DNA of 64,000 nucleotides, taken from positions 1-64,000 of the forward strand of contig CALQKH020000003.1 of NCBI GenBank assembly GCA_943331105.2. The letters are read 5' to 3'. Below, piece after piece: positions 51,218-60,737 of this stretch; positions within the stretch are counted from its first letter, which is position 1; every line of letters starts with the position of its first letter. Position numbers and translations under genes: made by a program. Source of the stretch: Akkermansia muciniphila (lineage in GTDB: Bacteria; Pseudomonadota; Gammaproteobacteria; Burkholderiales; Burkholderiaceae_C). The notes below the pieces were generated by a model. The model made no database searches and was not told where the DNA came from. It was given only the letters and a program-made list of their open reading frames with translations.

Positions 51218-52981
51218 TCAGGCGCGGTTGAATTCATTTTTGACTTCGGCTTTCAGGTCCTTGCGCAGCACCTTGCCAATCGGGGACTTGGGCAACTCAT
51301 CGCGCAGCACCACCGAGCTGGGACGCTTGTACGCGGCCAAGTGTTGCTTGCAGTGCGCGATGACGTCTTCGGTGGTCAGTTGACCAGCATGGTCGGGGTT
51401 GGGCACCACATAAGCACGCACCGCCTCACCCGTGCGCTCGTCGGGCGTGCCGACCACGGCCACCTCGAGCACGGCGTGCATCTGGGCGATCACATCCTCC
51501 ACCTCGTTCGGGTAGACGTTGAAGCCCGACACCAACACCATGTCTTTTTTGCGGTCCACGATGCGGAAAAAGCCCTCGGCATCCATCACACCGATGTCGC
51601 CGGTGGCAAACCAACCGTCCCGCATGACATTGGCGGTTTCGGCCTCGTTTTGCCAATAGCCTTGCATCACCTGAGGGCCGCACACCCATATCTCACCGGG
51701 CTCGCCCACGGGCACGTCTTGACCGGTCTCAGACACCAAGCGCACATCGGTTCCCGGTGCTGGAATGCCAATGCTGCCCAACCGGGGCTCACCACTCAAT
51801 GGGTTGAAACTCACCACGGGCGAGGTCTCGGTCAGGCCGTAACCTTCGGCGATGGGGGTACCGGTGACTTCGCGCCAACGCTGCGCCACAGCACTGTGCA
51901 AAGCGGTACCGCCTGCGATAGAGGCTTTGAGGTGCTTGGGCGGATAGGCCAAAAACCACTCTTCATTGAGCAAGCCATTGAACAAGGTGTTCACGCCCGT
52001 CATCCAAGTGAGTGGGTAGTTTTCGACGGCACGTTGGAGGTTTTGAACAGGGCGTGGGCTGGGCACCAAAATGTTGTGCGCACCGATGGACAAGAAGCCC
52101 AACAAGTTGGCCGTGAACGCGAAGATGTGGTACATGGGAAGCGCCGTCAGGACGCACTCTTTGCCAGGGCTCATGTGGGTCGCACCCATGGCCAACATCT
52201 GCTGCACATTGCTGAGCAAATTGCCGTGGCTGATCATCGCCCCCTTGCTCACACCTGTGGTGCCACCGGTGTATTGCAGCAAAGCCAAGTCGTGGGGCTG
52301 CAAGTATTGCCAATAACTTTTGGCCGGCTGCTGTGCCAGGGTGGCGCTGCCCAAAGCCAAGGCGGTCTGCAAGCGCACATGCGGAACCGTCACGGGTGGC
52401 AACACCTTGCTCCAGACCTTTTGCACGCCCCGGATGATGCCGCGCGGAATGGCCGGGAAGAATTCAGGTACGCCCGCCAACACAATATGCTGCACGCCGG
52501 TTTGCGACAGAACCTCGGGCAGCTTATCGGCAAACATGTCGACCACCACCAAGGCCTTGGCTTGGCAGTTGTTGAACTGGTGGACCATCTCATTGACGGT
52601 GTAGAGCGGGTTGGTGTTGACCAACACGCAACCGGCCTTGAGCACGCCAAAGGCCGCCACCGGAAAGGACAGGCTGTTGGGCAGCTGAACCGCCACACGG
52701 TCGCCACGAGCCAAGCCCAGGGTCCCGCGCAAATAGCCTGCAAACGCATCCGACAAAGCATCGACTTGCGCAAAACTCAAACTGCCATTCATGCCATTGG
52801 GCACCACGCAGGTGAAAGCTGCCTTGGCCTCGCTGTCGCGCGCCCATCGGGTGCAGTGGTCGTGAATAAAGTGCGCCAAATTGTGGTGAGTGCTGGCGGG
52901 CAAATCGGGGGCAATGCCCACCTGCGGGTAAACCGCGGACCACGGACGATGCGCGCTTGCGCTGTCGGGGTTGATGTTCAT
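51218..52981 (-). CDS. fadD: Long-chain fatty acid--CoA ligase (FadD-like)
   Basis: The 587-residue adenylate-forming enzyme has the P-loop YTGGTTGVSKGAM, the A5 motif GYGLTETSP, the signature DGWFATGDIGVMD, RKKDMVLVSGFNVYPNEVE and the C-terminal KSPIGKVLRKDL with the catalytic lysine. It activates fatty or related acids with ATP and CoA. FadD is assigned by length and overall pattern. The upstream 192-bp gap is AT-rich with palindromes. It is followed by a BASS transporter in one operon. Confidence 0.9.
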   Translation of the reverse strand: MNINPDSASAHRPWSAVYPQVGIAPDLPASTHHNLAHFIHDHCTRWARDSEAKAAFTCVVPNGMNGSLSFAQVDALSDAFAGYLRGTLGLARGDRVAVQLPNSLSFPVAAFGVLKAGCVLVNTNPLYTVNEMVHQFNNCQAKALVVVDMFADKLPEVLSQTGVQHIVLAGVPEFFPAIPRGIIRGVQKVWSKVLPPVTVPHVRLQTALALGSATLAQQPAKSYWQYLQPHDLALLQYTGGTTGVSKGAMISHGNLLSNVQQMLAMGATHMSPGKECVLTALPMYHIFAFTANLLGFLSIGAHNILVPSPRPVQNLQRAVENYPLTWMTGVNTLFNGLLNEEWFLAYPPKHLKASIAGGTALHSAVAQRWREVTGTPIAEGYGLTETSPVVSFNPLSGEPRLGSIGIPAPGTDVRLVSETGQDVPVGEPGEIWVCGPQVMQGYWQNEAETANVMRDGWFATGDIGVMDAEGFFRIVDRKKDMVLVSGFNVYPNEVEDVIAQMHAVLEVAVVGTPDERTGEAVRAYVVPNPDHAGQLTTEDVIAHCKQHLAAYKRPSSVVLRDELPKSPIGKVLRKDLKAEVKNEFNRA

Positions 52982-53055
52982 GGAACTCCTTGAATAGACT
53001 CAATACACCCTGATGTGCACTTTGGACAGGCCACACACCGAGTCTTGTTTAGATG

Positions 53056-53088
53056 CTCATTTTGCGTCGCAAGCGCAGTTTGAAATGA
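53056..53088. promoter_or_regulatory. Nested palindromes upstream of fadD
   Basis: TTGCGTCGCAA (53062-53072) is a perfect 11-bp palindrome enclosed by CTCATTT and AAATGAG arms. The gap to the next gene is clearly AT-richer than the surroundings. A regulator site is likely, but the protein is unknown. Confidence 0.35.
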
Positions 53089-53173
53089 GTCAATATTATG
53101 AAAGGAATTATTTATAGAAAAATCAATGAAGTAGACCAAAAGTACCGGTATTTTCCCTAGGCAAAAACCTTGT

Positions 53174-54400
53174 TTAAGAAGGCTTGATTTCCTCATGGGC
53201 CGCATTGGGCAGCCAACTCAAAATCAGGCAAGTGGTCACCGAAAAGCCTGCCAACAACAGCAAAGATTGACCAAAGCCCATGGCTTTGATTACAGGGCCC
53301 AAAGCCCAGACAGACAAGGAGCTCACGCCAAACGAAACACCCAGCCGCATGCCAGATACGCGCGAACGCAAGCGATCGTCGACATAACGGGCAATCATGT
53401 AATCGGTGAAAGGAATGGCGCCAAAAATGAACACCATCACGCCCGTCAATGCGACAAACAACCACCAGCCTTGCGCTTGGGACGCCAAGACCAACATGGG
53501 AATCTGCGCCAACACCATGAAAAGGAAAAAAGGTTTCAAGGCAAATCGGTTGATCAAGTGACCCACGATCAACTGAGCCAACGAAGCGACGGCGTACACC
53601 ACTGCCAACAACAGACCCAAGGCAGCAGGATCTTCCATCACCCCCACAAAACGCTCGGCCAACAGCAAACCATTGCCATTGGTGGTGAAGTTAAACAGCA
53701 CGCTGCTGGTCACCGCGGCTGCTGTCATCACCACCAGCGCACGCGCCAGCAGGGGTGCGGGCAATCTCACCTGGGCACCGCCCTTGCGCTTGGCGGGGGA
53801 AGATGCCTCTTTCGGGCAATTCAAAGCGAACAAGCAGCCGCACAAAAGAGCGCCCACACCGGGCACCACAAAAGCTGCACGCCAACCGAACCACTGGATC
53901 AAAAAGCCCGTGAGCAAAGCTGCCACGGCCACACCCAAATTACCCGCCAGACCATTGAAGCCAATCGTCGTACCTGGATTGGCGGAGCGTTCAAGCAGCA
54001 TCGGTATGCCCACCGGGTGGTAGATGGATGCAAACAAACCCACCAAGGTCAAAGTGACGGCCAACTGCCAAGGTGCCTGCGCGAAAGCCGTGAGGATAGC
54101 GGCTGCACCAATGCCAAAAAAGAAAATCAGCATCATGCTGCGGCGGCCCCACAAATCGCCCAAGCGACCGGCAGGCAAAGAGCCCAGACCGAACATGAAG
54201 AAAGCCCCCGCACCGTAAGGCATCAGGTCTTGCCATTGGGCCAAGCCCATGTCGGCCGCGATGGTGCTGACCGCCGCCGCAAAAATCAGCAAGAACAAAT
54301 GGTCCAGCGCGTGCGCGATATTGAGCAAGCCTCGCACCATGCGAGGGTGGTCAGCTGGTTGTTCGGGCACAGGGGCCGCAGAAGAGGTCAAGGTCGTCAT
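53174..54400 (-). CDS. Major facilitator superfamily transporter
   Basis: The 408-residue protein has 12 predicted membrane segments. The loop GRLGDLWGRRSMMLI is the canonical MFS A-motif (G-x-x-x-D-x-x-G-R-R), and HPVGIPMLL and GFNGLAGNLGVAVAALLTGFLI (in part) follow. The family moves small solutes; neither the substrate nor the direction can be read. It is a single-gene unit upstream of fadD on the same strand. Confidence 0.87.
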   Translation of the reverse strand: MTTLTSSAAPVPEQPADHPRMVRGLLNIAHALDHLFLLIFAAAVSTIAADMGLAQWQDLMPYGAGAFFMFGLGSLPAGRLGDLWGRRSMMLIFFFGIGAAAILTAFAQAPWQLAVTLTLVGLFASIYHPVGIPMLLERSANPGTTIGFNGLAGNLGVAVAALLTGFLIQWFGWRAAFVVPGVGALLCGCLFALNCPKEASSPAKRKGGAQVRLPAPLLARALVVMTAAAVTSSVLFNFTTNGNGLLLAERFVGVMEDPAALGLLLAVVYAVASLAQLIVGHLINRFALKPFFLFMVLAQIPMLVLASQAQGWWLFVALTGVMVFIFGAIPFTDYMIARYVDDRLRSRVSGMRLGVSFGVSSLSVWALGPVIKAMGFGQSLLLLAGFSVTTCLILSWLPNAAHEEIKPS

Positions 54401-54534
54401 GGTCGTTTTGCGCTTTCGACTGTCAGCATTCAGGTCCGCTGGTGGTCATCCCGGTCAACAGGCTATAACACTGTGCATCCAAGGCCGCTTGCACGCTGTC
54501 GCTTTGGTCACAGCGGAGGCTCAAACTGCGCGCA

Positions 54535-55803
54535 TCACAAGGGCGCGTTGGCTGGGGCTTTGCGGTCCCAAATGTGCGCACGCCAGTACACCGCCATGGC
54601 CCCGGTCAGCAGCAGACCCAAGGCCGAATACACACCCGCTGTGGTGGTATAGCCCCAGCGGTCAATCAGTGGTCCCGACAGCAGCAAACCCAAAGGCAAG
54701 CCCCAGACGGCCAGCATGCGCATCCCCATGACACGGCCCCGGTAAGCGGGTTCTGTGGCGCGCAGCATGACGGCCGCCAACGGAGTCATGCTCAGACTTT
54801 GCGCCAGGCCGGCCAACCACAGCAAAGCCATGCCCACACCCAACTGTGTGCTGAAGGCAAACAGCAGATCAACCACAAACCATACCGCCCCGGCCAGCAC
54901 CATGGTTTGCGCAGCACGAAACGCAAAGCGGTGCGAACTCAGCACCACCGAACCCACCAAGCCCCCAAAGGCAAAGCTGGCGCCCAGCCACCCCAAGCCC
55001 GTCTGGTCGGTCTGGTAAATGTTTTTGGCCACGTAGGGCAGCAAGCCTAATGAAAAGGGAAAGGCCAGCAGGTTGACCAAAAACGCCAGCACCATGGCCG
55101 CCAACAGCACAGGGCGGGTCCACACGTAGCCAAAAGCCAGCTGCAAATCGCGCACGGGCGACACGCGCACGGTGTCATGGGCTGGGACAGGCACCTCCGA
55201 CACCCCGCGAGACAGCACAAAGCTGAGCGTGTAAAGCGCGGTGATCAGCGCATAAGCCCAGGTCATGCCCAGCCACGCAACCACACCCGCACCCGCCAGG
55301 GCACCGGCGATGCGGGCCGAATCCGAGGTAATGCGCGAAATGCCCAGCGTGCCCAACAAATGCCGGGGCGGCAGGGTCTGCGCGATCAAGGCGTTGCGCA
55401 TCATCATGTCCGAGGGGCGCACCAGGCCTGCCAAAGCGGCCATCAACAGCACCACCAGCGGCGTGAGAACTTGCATCCAGGCCAGCATCATGAAGGTGGC
55501 CGCCAGCGCCGCATAGAGGGCACGCGACAGGACCAGCATGCGGCAGTAACCCAATCGGTCGCCCACCACACCAAACAGGGGCGAGACCAAAGAGCCCAGG
55601 TACTGCAAGGCACCAAAAACCACCAGCATCATGACCGAGCCCGACTCGACCAAGATAAACCAGCCCAGCACGATGGACTCCATCTCGAAGGCCCAAGAAG
55701 TGGCCAAATCGGCCGGCCACTGAAATCGAAAGCTCCGAACCCGGAACGGGTCGCGCCAGTGCATGGCGGGCGGGGATGAGGCGGGGGCAGCTGAATCGCT
55801 CAA
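54535..55803 (-). CDS. Major facilitator superfamily transporter (second)
   Basis: The 422-residue membrane protein has 12 predicted helices and GVVGDRLGYCRMLVLSR (a variant A-motif). It resembles the enterobactin-exporter/MFS_3 group. The best start is uncertain: TTG 55803 is used, with ATG at 55764 as alternative; neither has a good ribosome-binding site. It follows the Cys-rich protein gene after 78 nt on the xdh strand, so it may be read from the XDH promoter and could export or import a purine-related compound. This is inference. Confidence 0.84.
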   Translation of the reverse strand: MSDSAAPASSPPAMHWRDPFRVRSFRFQWPADLATSWAFEMESIVLGWFILVESGSVMMLVVFGALQYLGSLVSPLFGVVGDRLGYCRMLVLSRALYAALAATFMMLAWMQVLTPLVVLLMAALAGLVRPSDMMMRNALIAQTLPPRHLLGTLGISRITSDSARIAGALAGAGVVAWLGMTWAYALITALYTLSFVLSRGVSEVPVPAHDTVRVSPVRDLQLAFGYVWTRPVLLAAMVLAFLVNLLAFPFSLGLLPYVAKNIYQTDQTGLGWLGASFAFGGLVGSVVLSSHRFAFRAAQTMVLAGAVWFVVDLLFAFSTQLGVGMALLWLAGLAQSLSMTPLAAVMLRATEPAYRGRVMGMRMLAVWGLPLGLLLSGPLIDRWGYTTTAGVYSALGLLLTGAMAVYWRAHIWDRKAPANAPL

Positions 55804-55881
55804 CGAGGTGGCCTTGTGCCCTGCGTCAAACGATGCAAGACCTCAAGCGGGTATGGGCTGCAGGTCATGCTTGGGCGGAGA

Positions 55882-56064
55882 TCAGTCTTGCCCAACCCGA
55901 GAAGGCGGCTGGGAGGGCTCGCCGTTTTGCAGTCCCGCTTGTGGCTTTGCAGGCTCGGCCACGAAACACATCTTCTCCCCATCCCAGCGCTGGCCGCACC
56001 AGCACACGCCCTCGGAATTGATGATGCAAGTACCGGTGCCGCAGCAACGTGGATCGTCTGACAT
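55882..56064 (-). CDS. Six-cysteine small protein (60 aa) encoded directly behind xdhB
   Basis: I do not recognise a named family. The protein begins MSDDPRCCGTGTCIINSEG and continues VCWCGQRWDGEKMC, with cysteines at 7, 8, 13, 21, 23 and 33. The last 25 residues are Pro/Gln/Gly-rich and look disordered. The Cys spacing suggests a metal site or disulfides. AGGAG lies seven bases before ATG 56064, one of the best ribosome-binding sites in the window, and the gene starts 25 nt after the xdhB stop. It is therefore probably a true gene translated with xanthine dehydrogenase. Confidence 0.75.
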   Translation of the reverse strand: MSDDPRCCGTGTCIINSEGVCWCGQRWDGEKMCFVAEPAKPQAGLQNGEPSQPPSRVGQD

Positions 56065-56089
56065 GGGTCTGCTCCTGAAAATCAGGCCC

Positions 56090-58450
56090 TCACAGGCCTG
56101 CTGTCGCCTTGGCTTTTTCGCAGGCCATCAAGATGCGCTCGGGCGTGGCCGGAGCGTCCATGTACACCACGGCTTTGTGGTCAGCACTGGCTGCCACCGC
56201 ATCGCGCAAAGCGAAGAAGGCCGACAAACCCAGCATCAAAGGCGGCTCGCCCGTGGCCTTGCTGTTGAAAGGCGTGGGTTTGAGGTTGGCGTTGTCGAAC
56301 AAAGTGACGTTGAAGTGTTCTGGGATGTCGCCCGCCACCGGAATTTTGTAGGTGCTGGGGCCGTGCGTGAGCAGCTTGCCCTTCTTGTCCCAAATGCACT
56401 CTTCCATGGTGAGCCAGCCCATGCCTTGCACATAAGCGCCTTCGATCTGGCCTTTGTCCAGCGCCGGGTTGATGCTGCGGCCCACGTCGTGCACGATGTC
56501 TACCGCCTTGAGCCACCACTCGCCAGTGCGGGTATCGATTTCCACTTCGCTCACGGCCGCGCCGTAGCAGTAGTAATAGAAAGCACGGCCGTTCAGGGTC
56601 GCAAAGTCGTATTTGATTTCGGGTGTCATGTAAAAGCCGGTGACCGACAAGCCCACACGTTCCATATACGCTTGCTTGGTCACGTCGGCCCACTTGACGG
56701 ACTTGCCGCCGCCGTGCAGCTCATTGTTCGAAAAGCTCACCTCTTCGGCGGCGCAGCTCAACATGCGGGCCGCCACGGGTTTGAGGCGCTCACGCATTTG
56801 CGCGGTGGCGTTCATGATGGCCGCGCCGTTGATGTCGGCACCACTCGATGCCGAGGTGGCTGAAGCGTTGGGGACTTTTTGCGAATCGGTGGCGGTGATG
56901 CGCACATGGTCCACACTGATGCCCAAACCATCGGCACACACCTGTGCCATCTTGGTGTTGAGGCCTTGGCCCATTTCGGTTCCGCCGTGGTTGCAGCTGA
57001 CAGAACCATCCATATAGACCACCAGCAATGCGCCGCCCTGGTTCAGGTGCGTGGCGGTGAAACTGATGCCAAACTTGAGAGGCACCAGCGCCATGCCACG
57101 CTTGCGGGTTTTGCTCTTGGCGTTGAAGGCGTGAATCTGAGCGCGGCGCTCGGCGTAGTTGGATTCGTGCTCCACCTGATCGATCACTTTGTCACACACC
57201 CAGTCTTCAATCAACTGGTTGTACTGGGTGGTCATGGTGTCGGGTGTGCCACTGATGGCCGGGTCTTTGTACAGATTGAGCTTGCGCACTTCCAAAGGGT
57301 CTTTGCCCAAAGTCATCGCGATCTCATCCATCACCGTCTCGATGCCGAACATGCCTTGTGGGCCACCAAAACCGCGGAAAGCGGTGGCGCTTTGCGTGTT
57401 GGTTTTGCAGCGGTGGCTGACCAGCTTGAGCGCGGGCAGGTGGTAGGTGTTGTCGATGTGCAAGCAAGCACGGTCGTTCACCGGGCCGGAGTAATCGGTG
57501 CTGTAGCCGCAGCGCGACATGAGCGTGATGTTGGCGCCCAGCACGCGACCGTTGTCGTCAAAACCCACTTCGTAATCGATACGGAAATCGTGACGCTTGC
57601 CGGTGATGGTCATGTCGTCGTCGCGGTTCACGCGCAGCTTGACGGGCTTTTGCAGCTTGTGCGCAGCCAAGGCAGCGCTTTGGCTGAAGATGCTGGCGTT
57701 GCCTTCTTTGCCACCAAAGCCGCCACCCATGCGGCGGCAAATCACCTCCACATCGTTGGTGTGGAGGTTCAGGGCGTGCGCTGCTTCGCGCTGGTTGCCA
57801 TCGGGGTGTTGGGTCGACACATACAGCGTCAGCTGCCCGTCTTCCTTGGGCACGGCGTAGGTGATCTGGCCTTCCAGGTAAAACTGCTCTTGCTGGCCGG
57901 TGTTGGTACTGCCTTTGATCTTGTGCGGTGCGTTGGCTATTGCCCCTGCGGCGTCACCACGGGTGATGCCTTTGGGCGGCATGATGAAACTGCTCGCCGC
58001 CATGGCCTCTTCGATCGTCAAGATGGGCGTGAGTTCTTTGACCAGCACTTTGGCTTTTTTGGCGGCTTCGCGGGCATAGAGCATCTCGCGTGCCACGACC
58101 ACGGCCACGGCCTGGCCAACAAACTCGACCTTGCCTGCAGCGAGGAAAGGGTCGTCGTGGATGATGGGGCCACAGTTGTTTTCGCCGGGAATGTCTTTGG
58201 CGGTGTAGACCGCGACGACGCCATGCTCCTTGATGATGGCTGCGCGGTCAATGCCGTCGCCAATCAACTCGCCATGCGCCACGGGCGACAAGATGAGTGC
58301 GGCATACAGAGTGCCTGCATGCTCAGGGATGTCGTCGATGTAAGTGGCCGAACCCGTGACGTGCAGGTGCGCGGACTCGTGAAAGATGTCTTTGCCTTGC
58401 TGAACCTCAGAAGCGGGCAACAGGTTTTTGATGGGGGTAGGAGCGTTCAT
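56090..58450 (-). CDS. xdhB: Xanthine dehydrogenase molybdopterin-binding subunit XdhB
   Basis: The 786-residue large subunit of bacterial xanthine dehydrogenase binds molybdopterin and oxidises hypoxanthine and xanthine to urate. It has CRRMGGGFGGKEGN, GFGGPQGMFGIE and NHGGTEMGQGLNTK, and near the C-terminus ATGEPPLMLG, which holds the catalytic glutamate. Length and motif order match XdhB. It starts directly after the xdhA stop (TGA followed at once by ATG), so translation is coupled. XdhC is encoded 7 kb away. Confidence 0.96.
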   Translation of the reverse strand: MNAPTPIKNLLPASEVQQGKDIFHESAHLHVTGSATYIDDIPEHAGTLYAALILSPVAHGELIGDGIDRAAIIKEHGVVAVYTAKDIPGENNCGPIIHDDPFLAAGKVEFVGQAVAVVVAREMLYAREAAKKAKVLVKELTPILTIEEAMAASSFIMPPKGITRGDAAGAIANAPHKIKGSTNTGQQEQFYLEGQITYAVPKEDGQLTLYVSTQHPDGNQREAAHALNLHTNDVEVICRRMGGGFGGKEGNASIFSQSAALAAHKLQKPVKLRVNRDDDMTITGKRHDFRIDYEVGFDDNGRVLGANITLMSRCGYSTDYSGPVNDRACLHIDNTYHLPALKLVSHRCKTNTQSATAFRGFGGPQGMFGIETVMDEIAMTLGKDPLEVRKLNLYKDPAISGTPDTMTTQYNQLIEDWVCDKVIDQVEHESNYAERRAQIHAFNAKSKTRKRGMALVPLKFGISFTATHLNQGGALLVVYMDGSVSCNHGGTEMGQGLNTKMAQVCADGLGISVDHVRITATDSQKVPNASATSASSGADINGAAIMNATAQMRERLKPVAARMLSCAAEEVSFSNNELHGGGKSVKWADVTKQAYMERVGLSVTGFYMTPEIKYDFATLNGRAFYYYCYGAAVSEVEIDTRTGEWWLKAVDIVHDVGRSINPALDKGQIEGAYVQGMGWLTMEECIWDKKGKLLTHGPSTYKIPVAGDIPEHFNVTLFDNANLKPTPFNSKATGEPPLMLGLSAFFALRDAVAASADHKAVVYMDAPATPERILMACEKAKATAGL

Positions 58451-59923
58451 TCAGGCCACCTCTTTCTGTTCTTCGATGAATTCAAGCACCAGGTTGCGGG
58501 CGACCAAGGCGCGGTAGGCCCAAGTGGCACGCAGACCATCGCGGGCGGTAAAGCTGGCGGCAATCGCAGCGTCCAGATCGGCCGACTTCACATCGGCAGG
58601 TGCACGGCCTTCCAGCACGGCTTCGAGCTTGGGGGCACGGCAAGGCGATGGTGCCAGGCCGTTGTAAGCCAGCTTCACGCCATAGAGTTGGCCGCCTTTC
58701 AGCGTGTAGCTGATCGCGGCGCAGGTGGCCGAAATGTCTTGCTCAAAACGCTTGCTCACCTTGTGGGCACGGAACACCTGGCCTGCAACGGGCTTGGGCA
58801 ACTCCACGGCTTCGATGAACTCCCCGGGCTCCATCACGTTTTTCTTCATGCCGGTGTAGAAGTTGTCCAGCAGCACCTTGCGCGTCTTGTCGCCCCGGCG
58901 CAGCACCAAGCTGGCACCGAGCGCCATCAGGCAAGGCATGGTGTCGCCAATCGGCGAGCCGTTGGCGATGTTGCCCGCCAGCGTGGCAGTCGACCTGATG
59001 GGGGGCGATCCAAAGCGGCGCAGCACTTCGGTGAAGTCGGGGTAAGCCTGGGCCACCAGTGCTTCGACTTGCGTGAGCGACACCGCCGCGCCAATGCGCC
59101 AGGCACTGGCGGTCTCGGTCACTTGGCGCAGTTCTTTGACGTTGCCCAGATACATGATGTGCTCGGGGCGGCTGAACTGCTTGTTGACCTGCAGACCGAT
59201 TTCGGTGCTGCCTGCCAAGAGTGTGGTGCCAGGGTTCTTGACCAGGTAGTCGGCCACTTCGGCGAGGGTCGCGGGCGAGACGAATTCGTTGCCTTTGCGG
59301 GTGCGCACCACAGGCTGCACGATGATGTCGCCGTCCAGGCTCAGCGTGGGCACGCCGGCGCGCTTGATTTCTTTCAGCAAAGGCACATCGGCGCTGTCGT
59401 CCAACTTCAAGGCCTCGGGCTTGGCGCAGGCTTGGGTGGCCGAATCGATGATCGGCTTGTAGCCCGTGCAGCGGCACAGATTGCCACTCAGCGAATCGGT
59501 GATTTGCTGGCGATTGGGCATGGGCAAAACCTGCACCAGGTTCACCAAGCTCATCACAATGCCCGGCGTGCAAAAGCCGCACTGCGAACCGTGGCACTTG
59601 ATCATTTCTGCCTGCACCGGGTGCAGCGTGCCATCCGCTTTTTTCAGACTCTCAACGGTCTTGACCGATTTGCCGTCCAGCGAAGGCAGCAGCTGAATAC
59701 AAGCGTTCGTGGCCACATAGTCCACGCCCGTGCCCGCGGCGTTGAGCTCACCCACCATCACCACACAAGCGCCGCAATCGCCTTCCGCGCAGCCCTCCTT
59801 GGTGCCTGTGCGGTGCAGCTCTTCGCGCAGGTAGTCGAGAACAGTGGTGGTGCGGCGCTCGCCCTGGGCTTCGACGATACGGCCGTCGAGCACAAAGCGC
59901 ACGGTGTTGGTGACTTGGGTCAT
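58451..59923 (-). CDS. xdhA: Xanthine dehydrogenase small subunit XdhA (2Fe-2S and FAD)
   Basis: The 490-residue subunit has two [2Fe-2S] clusters: Cys45, Cys50, Cys53 and Cys75 for the plant-type cluster, and QCGFCTPG with LCRCTGYKP for the second. A FAD domain follows (LLAGSTEIGLQVNK, GNIANGSPIGD). It passes electrons from the molybdenum site in XdhB to NAD+. ATG 59923 is chosen; longer frames add non-conserved residues. The upstream region has no TGTATACA site. Confidence 0.96.
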   Translation of the reverse strand: MTQVTNTVRFVLDGRIVEAQGERRTTTVLDYLREELHRTGTKEGCAEGDCGACVVMVGELNAAGTGVDYVATNACIQLLPSLDGKSVKTVESLKKADGTLHPVQAEMIKCHGSQCGFCTPGIVMSLVNLVQVLPMPNRQQITDSLSGNLCRCTGYKPIIDSATQACAKPEALKLDDSADVPLLKEIKRAGVPTLSLDGDIIVQPVVRTRKGNEFVSPATLAEVADYLVKNPGTTLLAGSTEIGLQVNKQFSRPEHIMYLGNVKELRQVTETASAWRIGAAVSLTQVEALVAQAYPDFTEVLRRFGSPPIRSTATLAGNIANGSPIGDTMPCLMALGASLVLRRGDKTRKVLLDNFYTGMKKNVMEPGEFIEAVELPKPVAGQVFRAHKVSKRFEQDISATCAAISYTLKGGQLYGVKLAYNGLAPSPCRAPKLEAVLEGRAPADVKSADLDAAIAASFTARDGLRATWAYRALVARNLVLEFIEEQKEVA

Positions 59924-60018
59924 AGTTTCAGGGGGTGGGTAATCGGTAAAGCCTGATTTTAGAGAGGGAAAACCCGCTGTGGGCTGCTTTTTCGACGAGA
60001 ACGGGCAAATACGCCCAT

Positions 60019-60594
60019 TTACAACGAGGCCGCATCCCCATTGGGGCAGCTGTTGGGTACTTTGGCATCCACACCGTTGCGGTACCTCCACGGGGCCATG
60101 GCATTCGCGGCCCACAACCCCCTTCGGGCTGCTTGAGCCTGTCCGTGGGCTGCAGCATAGTCTTGGCGCTGCCGAAGATCGATCTCACATTGAAACGCCT
60201 CGTAGTACCAAGCCGCGCCCTCTTGGACCATCTTCAGGTTGACGTGGCTGCAGTCGGTCTTGAAAACGGTGCCCACCACTCTGCCATAACGGTCTTTTTC
60301 TTCGTAAGCGACGGTGACGGTCTGGTCCCAGACCATCGCCGCCAAATCCTCACGCGACTGAGGACCATAGGCTTGGCCCAGCTCGGGGGCGTCGATGCTG
60401 GCGAGCCGAACGGATTCACCGCCCACGGTGATCGTGTCACCGTCGTGCACCGATGTGACCACGCCTGAAATGCGTTGGGTGCCAACGCTCACACCGCAAT
60501 GCGTGTTGCCCGTTCCAGGCGCAAAACTCGCGCCCTCCCCACCGCCGCATGCCGACAGAGCCATCGCACAAATGAATATCAAAGTCCTCAACAT
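60019..60594 (-). CDS. Thermonuclease-like (SNase fold) lipoprotein
   Basis: The 191-residue protein has a lipoprotein signal (ALSAC, Cys16). An SNase domain follows: VTSVHDGDTITV, RLASIDAPELGQ and EEKDRYGRVVGTVF, which supply the active-site Arg, Glu and Arg and a metal-binding Asp. Probably secreted or membrane-anchored and cutting nucleic acids, perhaps as a purine source, but that link is inference from position. It lies 95 nt upstream of xdhA on the same strand. Confidence 0.88.
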   Translation of the reverse strand: MLRTLIFICAMALSACGGGEGASFAPGTGNTHCGVSVGTQRISGVVTSVHDGDTITVGGESVRLASIDAPELGQAYGPQSREDLAAMVWDQTVTVAYEEKDRYGRVVGTVFKTDCSHVNLKMVQEGAAWYYEAFQCEIDLRQRQDYAAAHGQAQAARRGLWAANAMAPWRYRNGVDAKVPNSCPNGDAASL

Positions 60595-60737
60595 GGCATC
60601 AGCTTAGCCGAGCGCGGCGTGAACGCAAAGACAAAAAGGGGGACCCAGCCCAATTGAAGTTGGCCCAGAGCCAGGCCCCAAAAAGTCCGATGTGCCAATG
60701 GATGGGCTTATGTTGACCGAGCGCCTAAACTGTGCCC

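Noticed and set aside
56879-59956. A 1025-codon open frame on the plus strand opposite xdhA/xdhB
   Set aside because: It mirrors the codon periodicity of the high-GC xdh genes on the other strand, has no recognisable domain, and xdhA/xdhB carry clear Fe-S, FAD and molybdopterin motifs.
59924-60115. Longer xdhA starting at 60115
   Set aside because: The extra 64 residues are not conserved-looking, run into the nuclease gene end and are absent from XdhA proteins, which start near MTQV.
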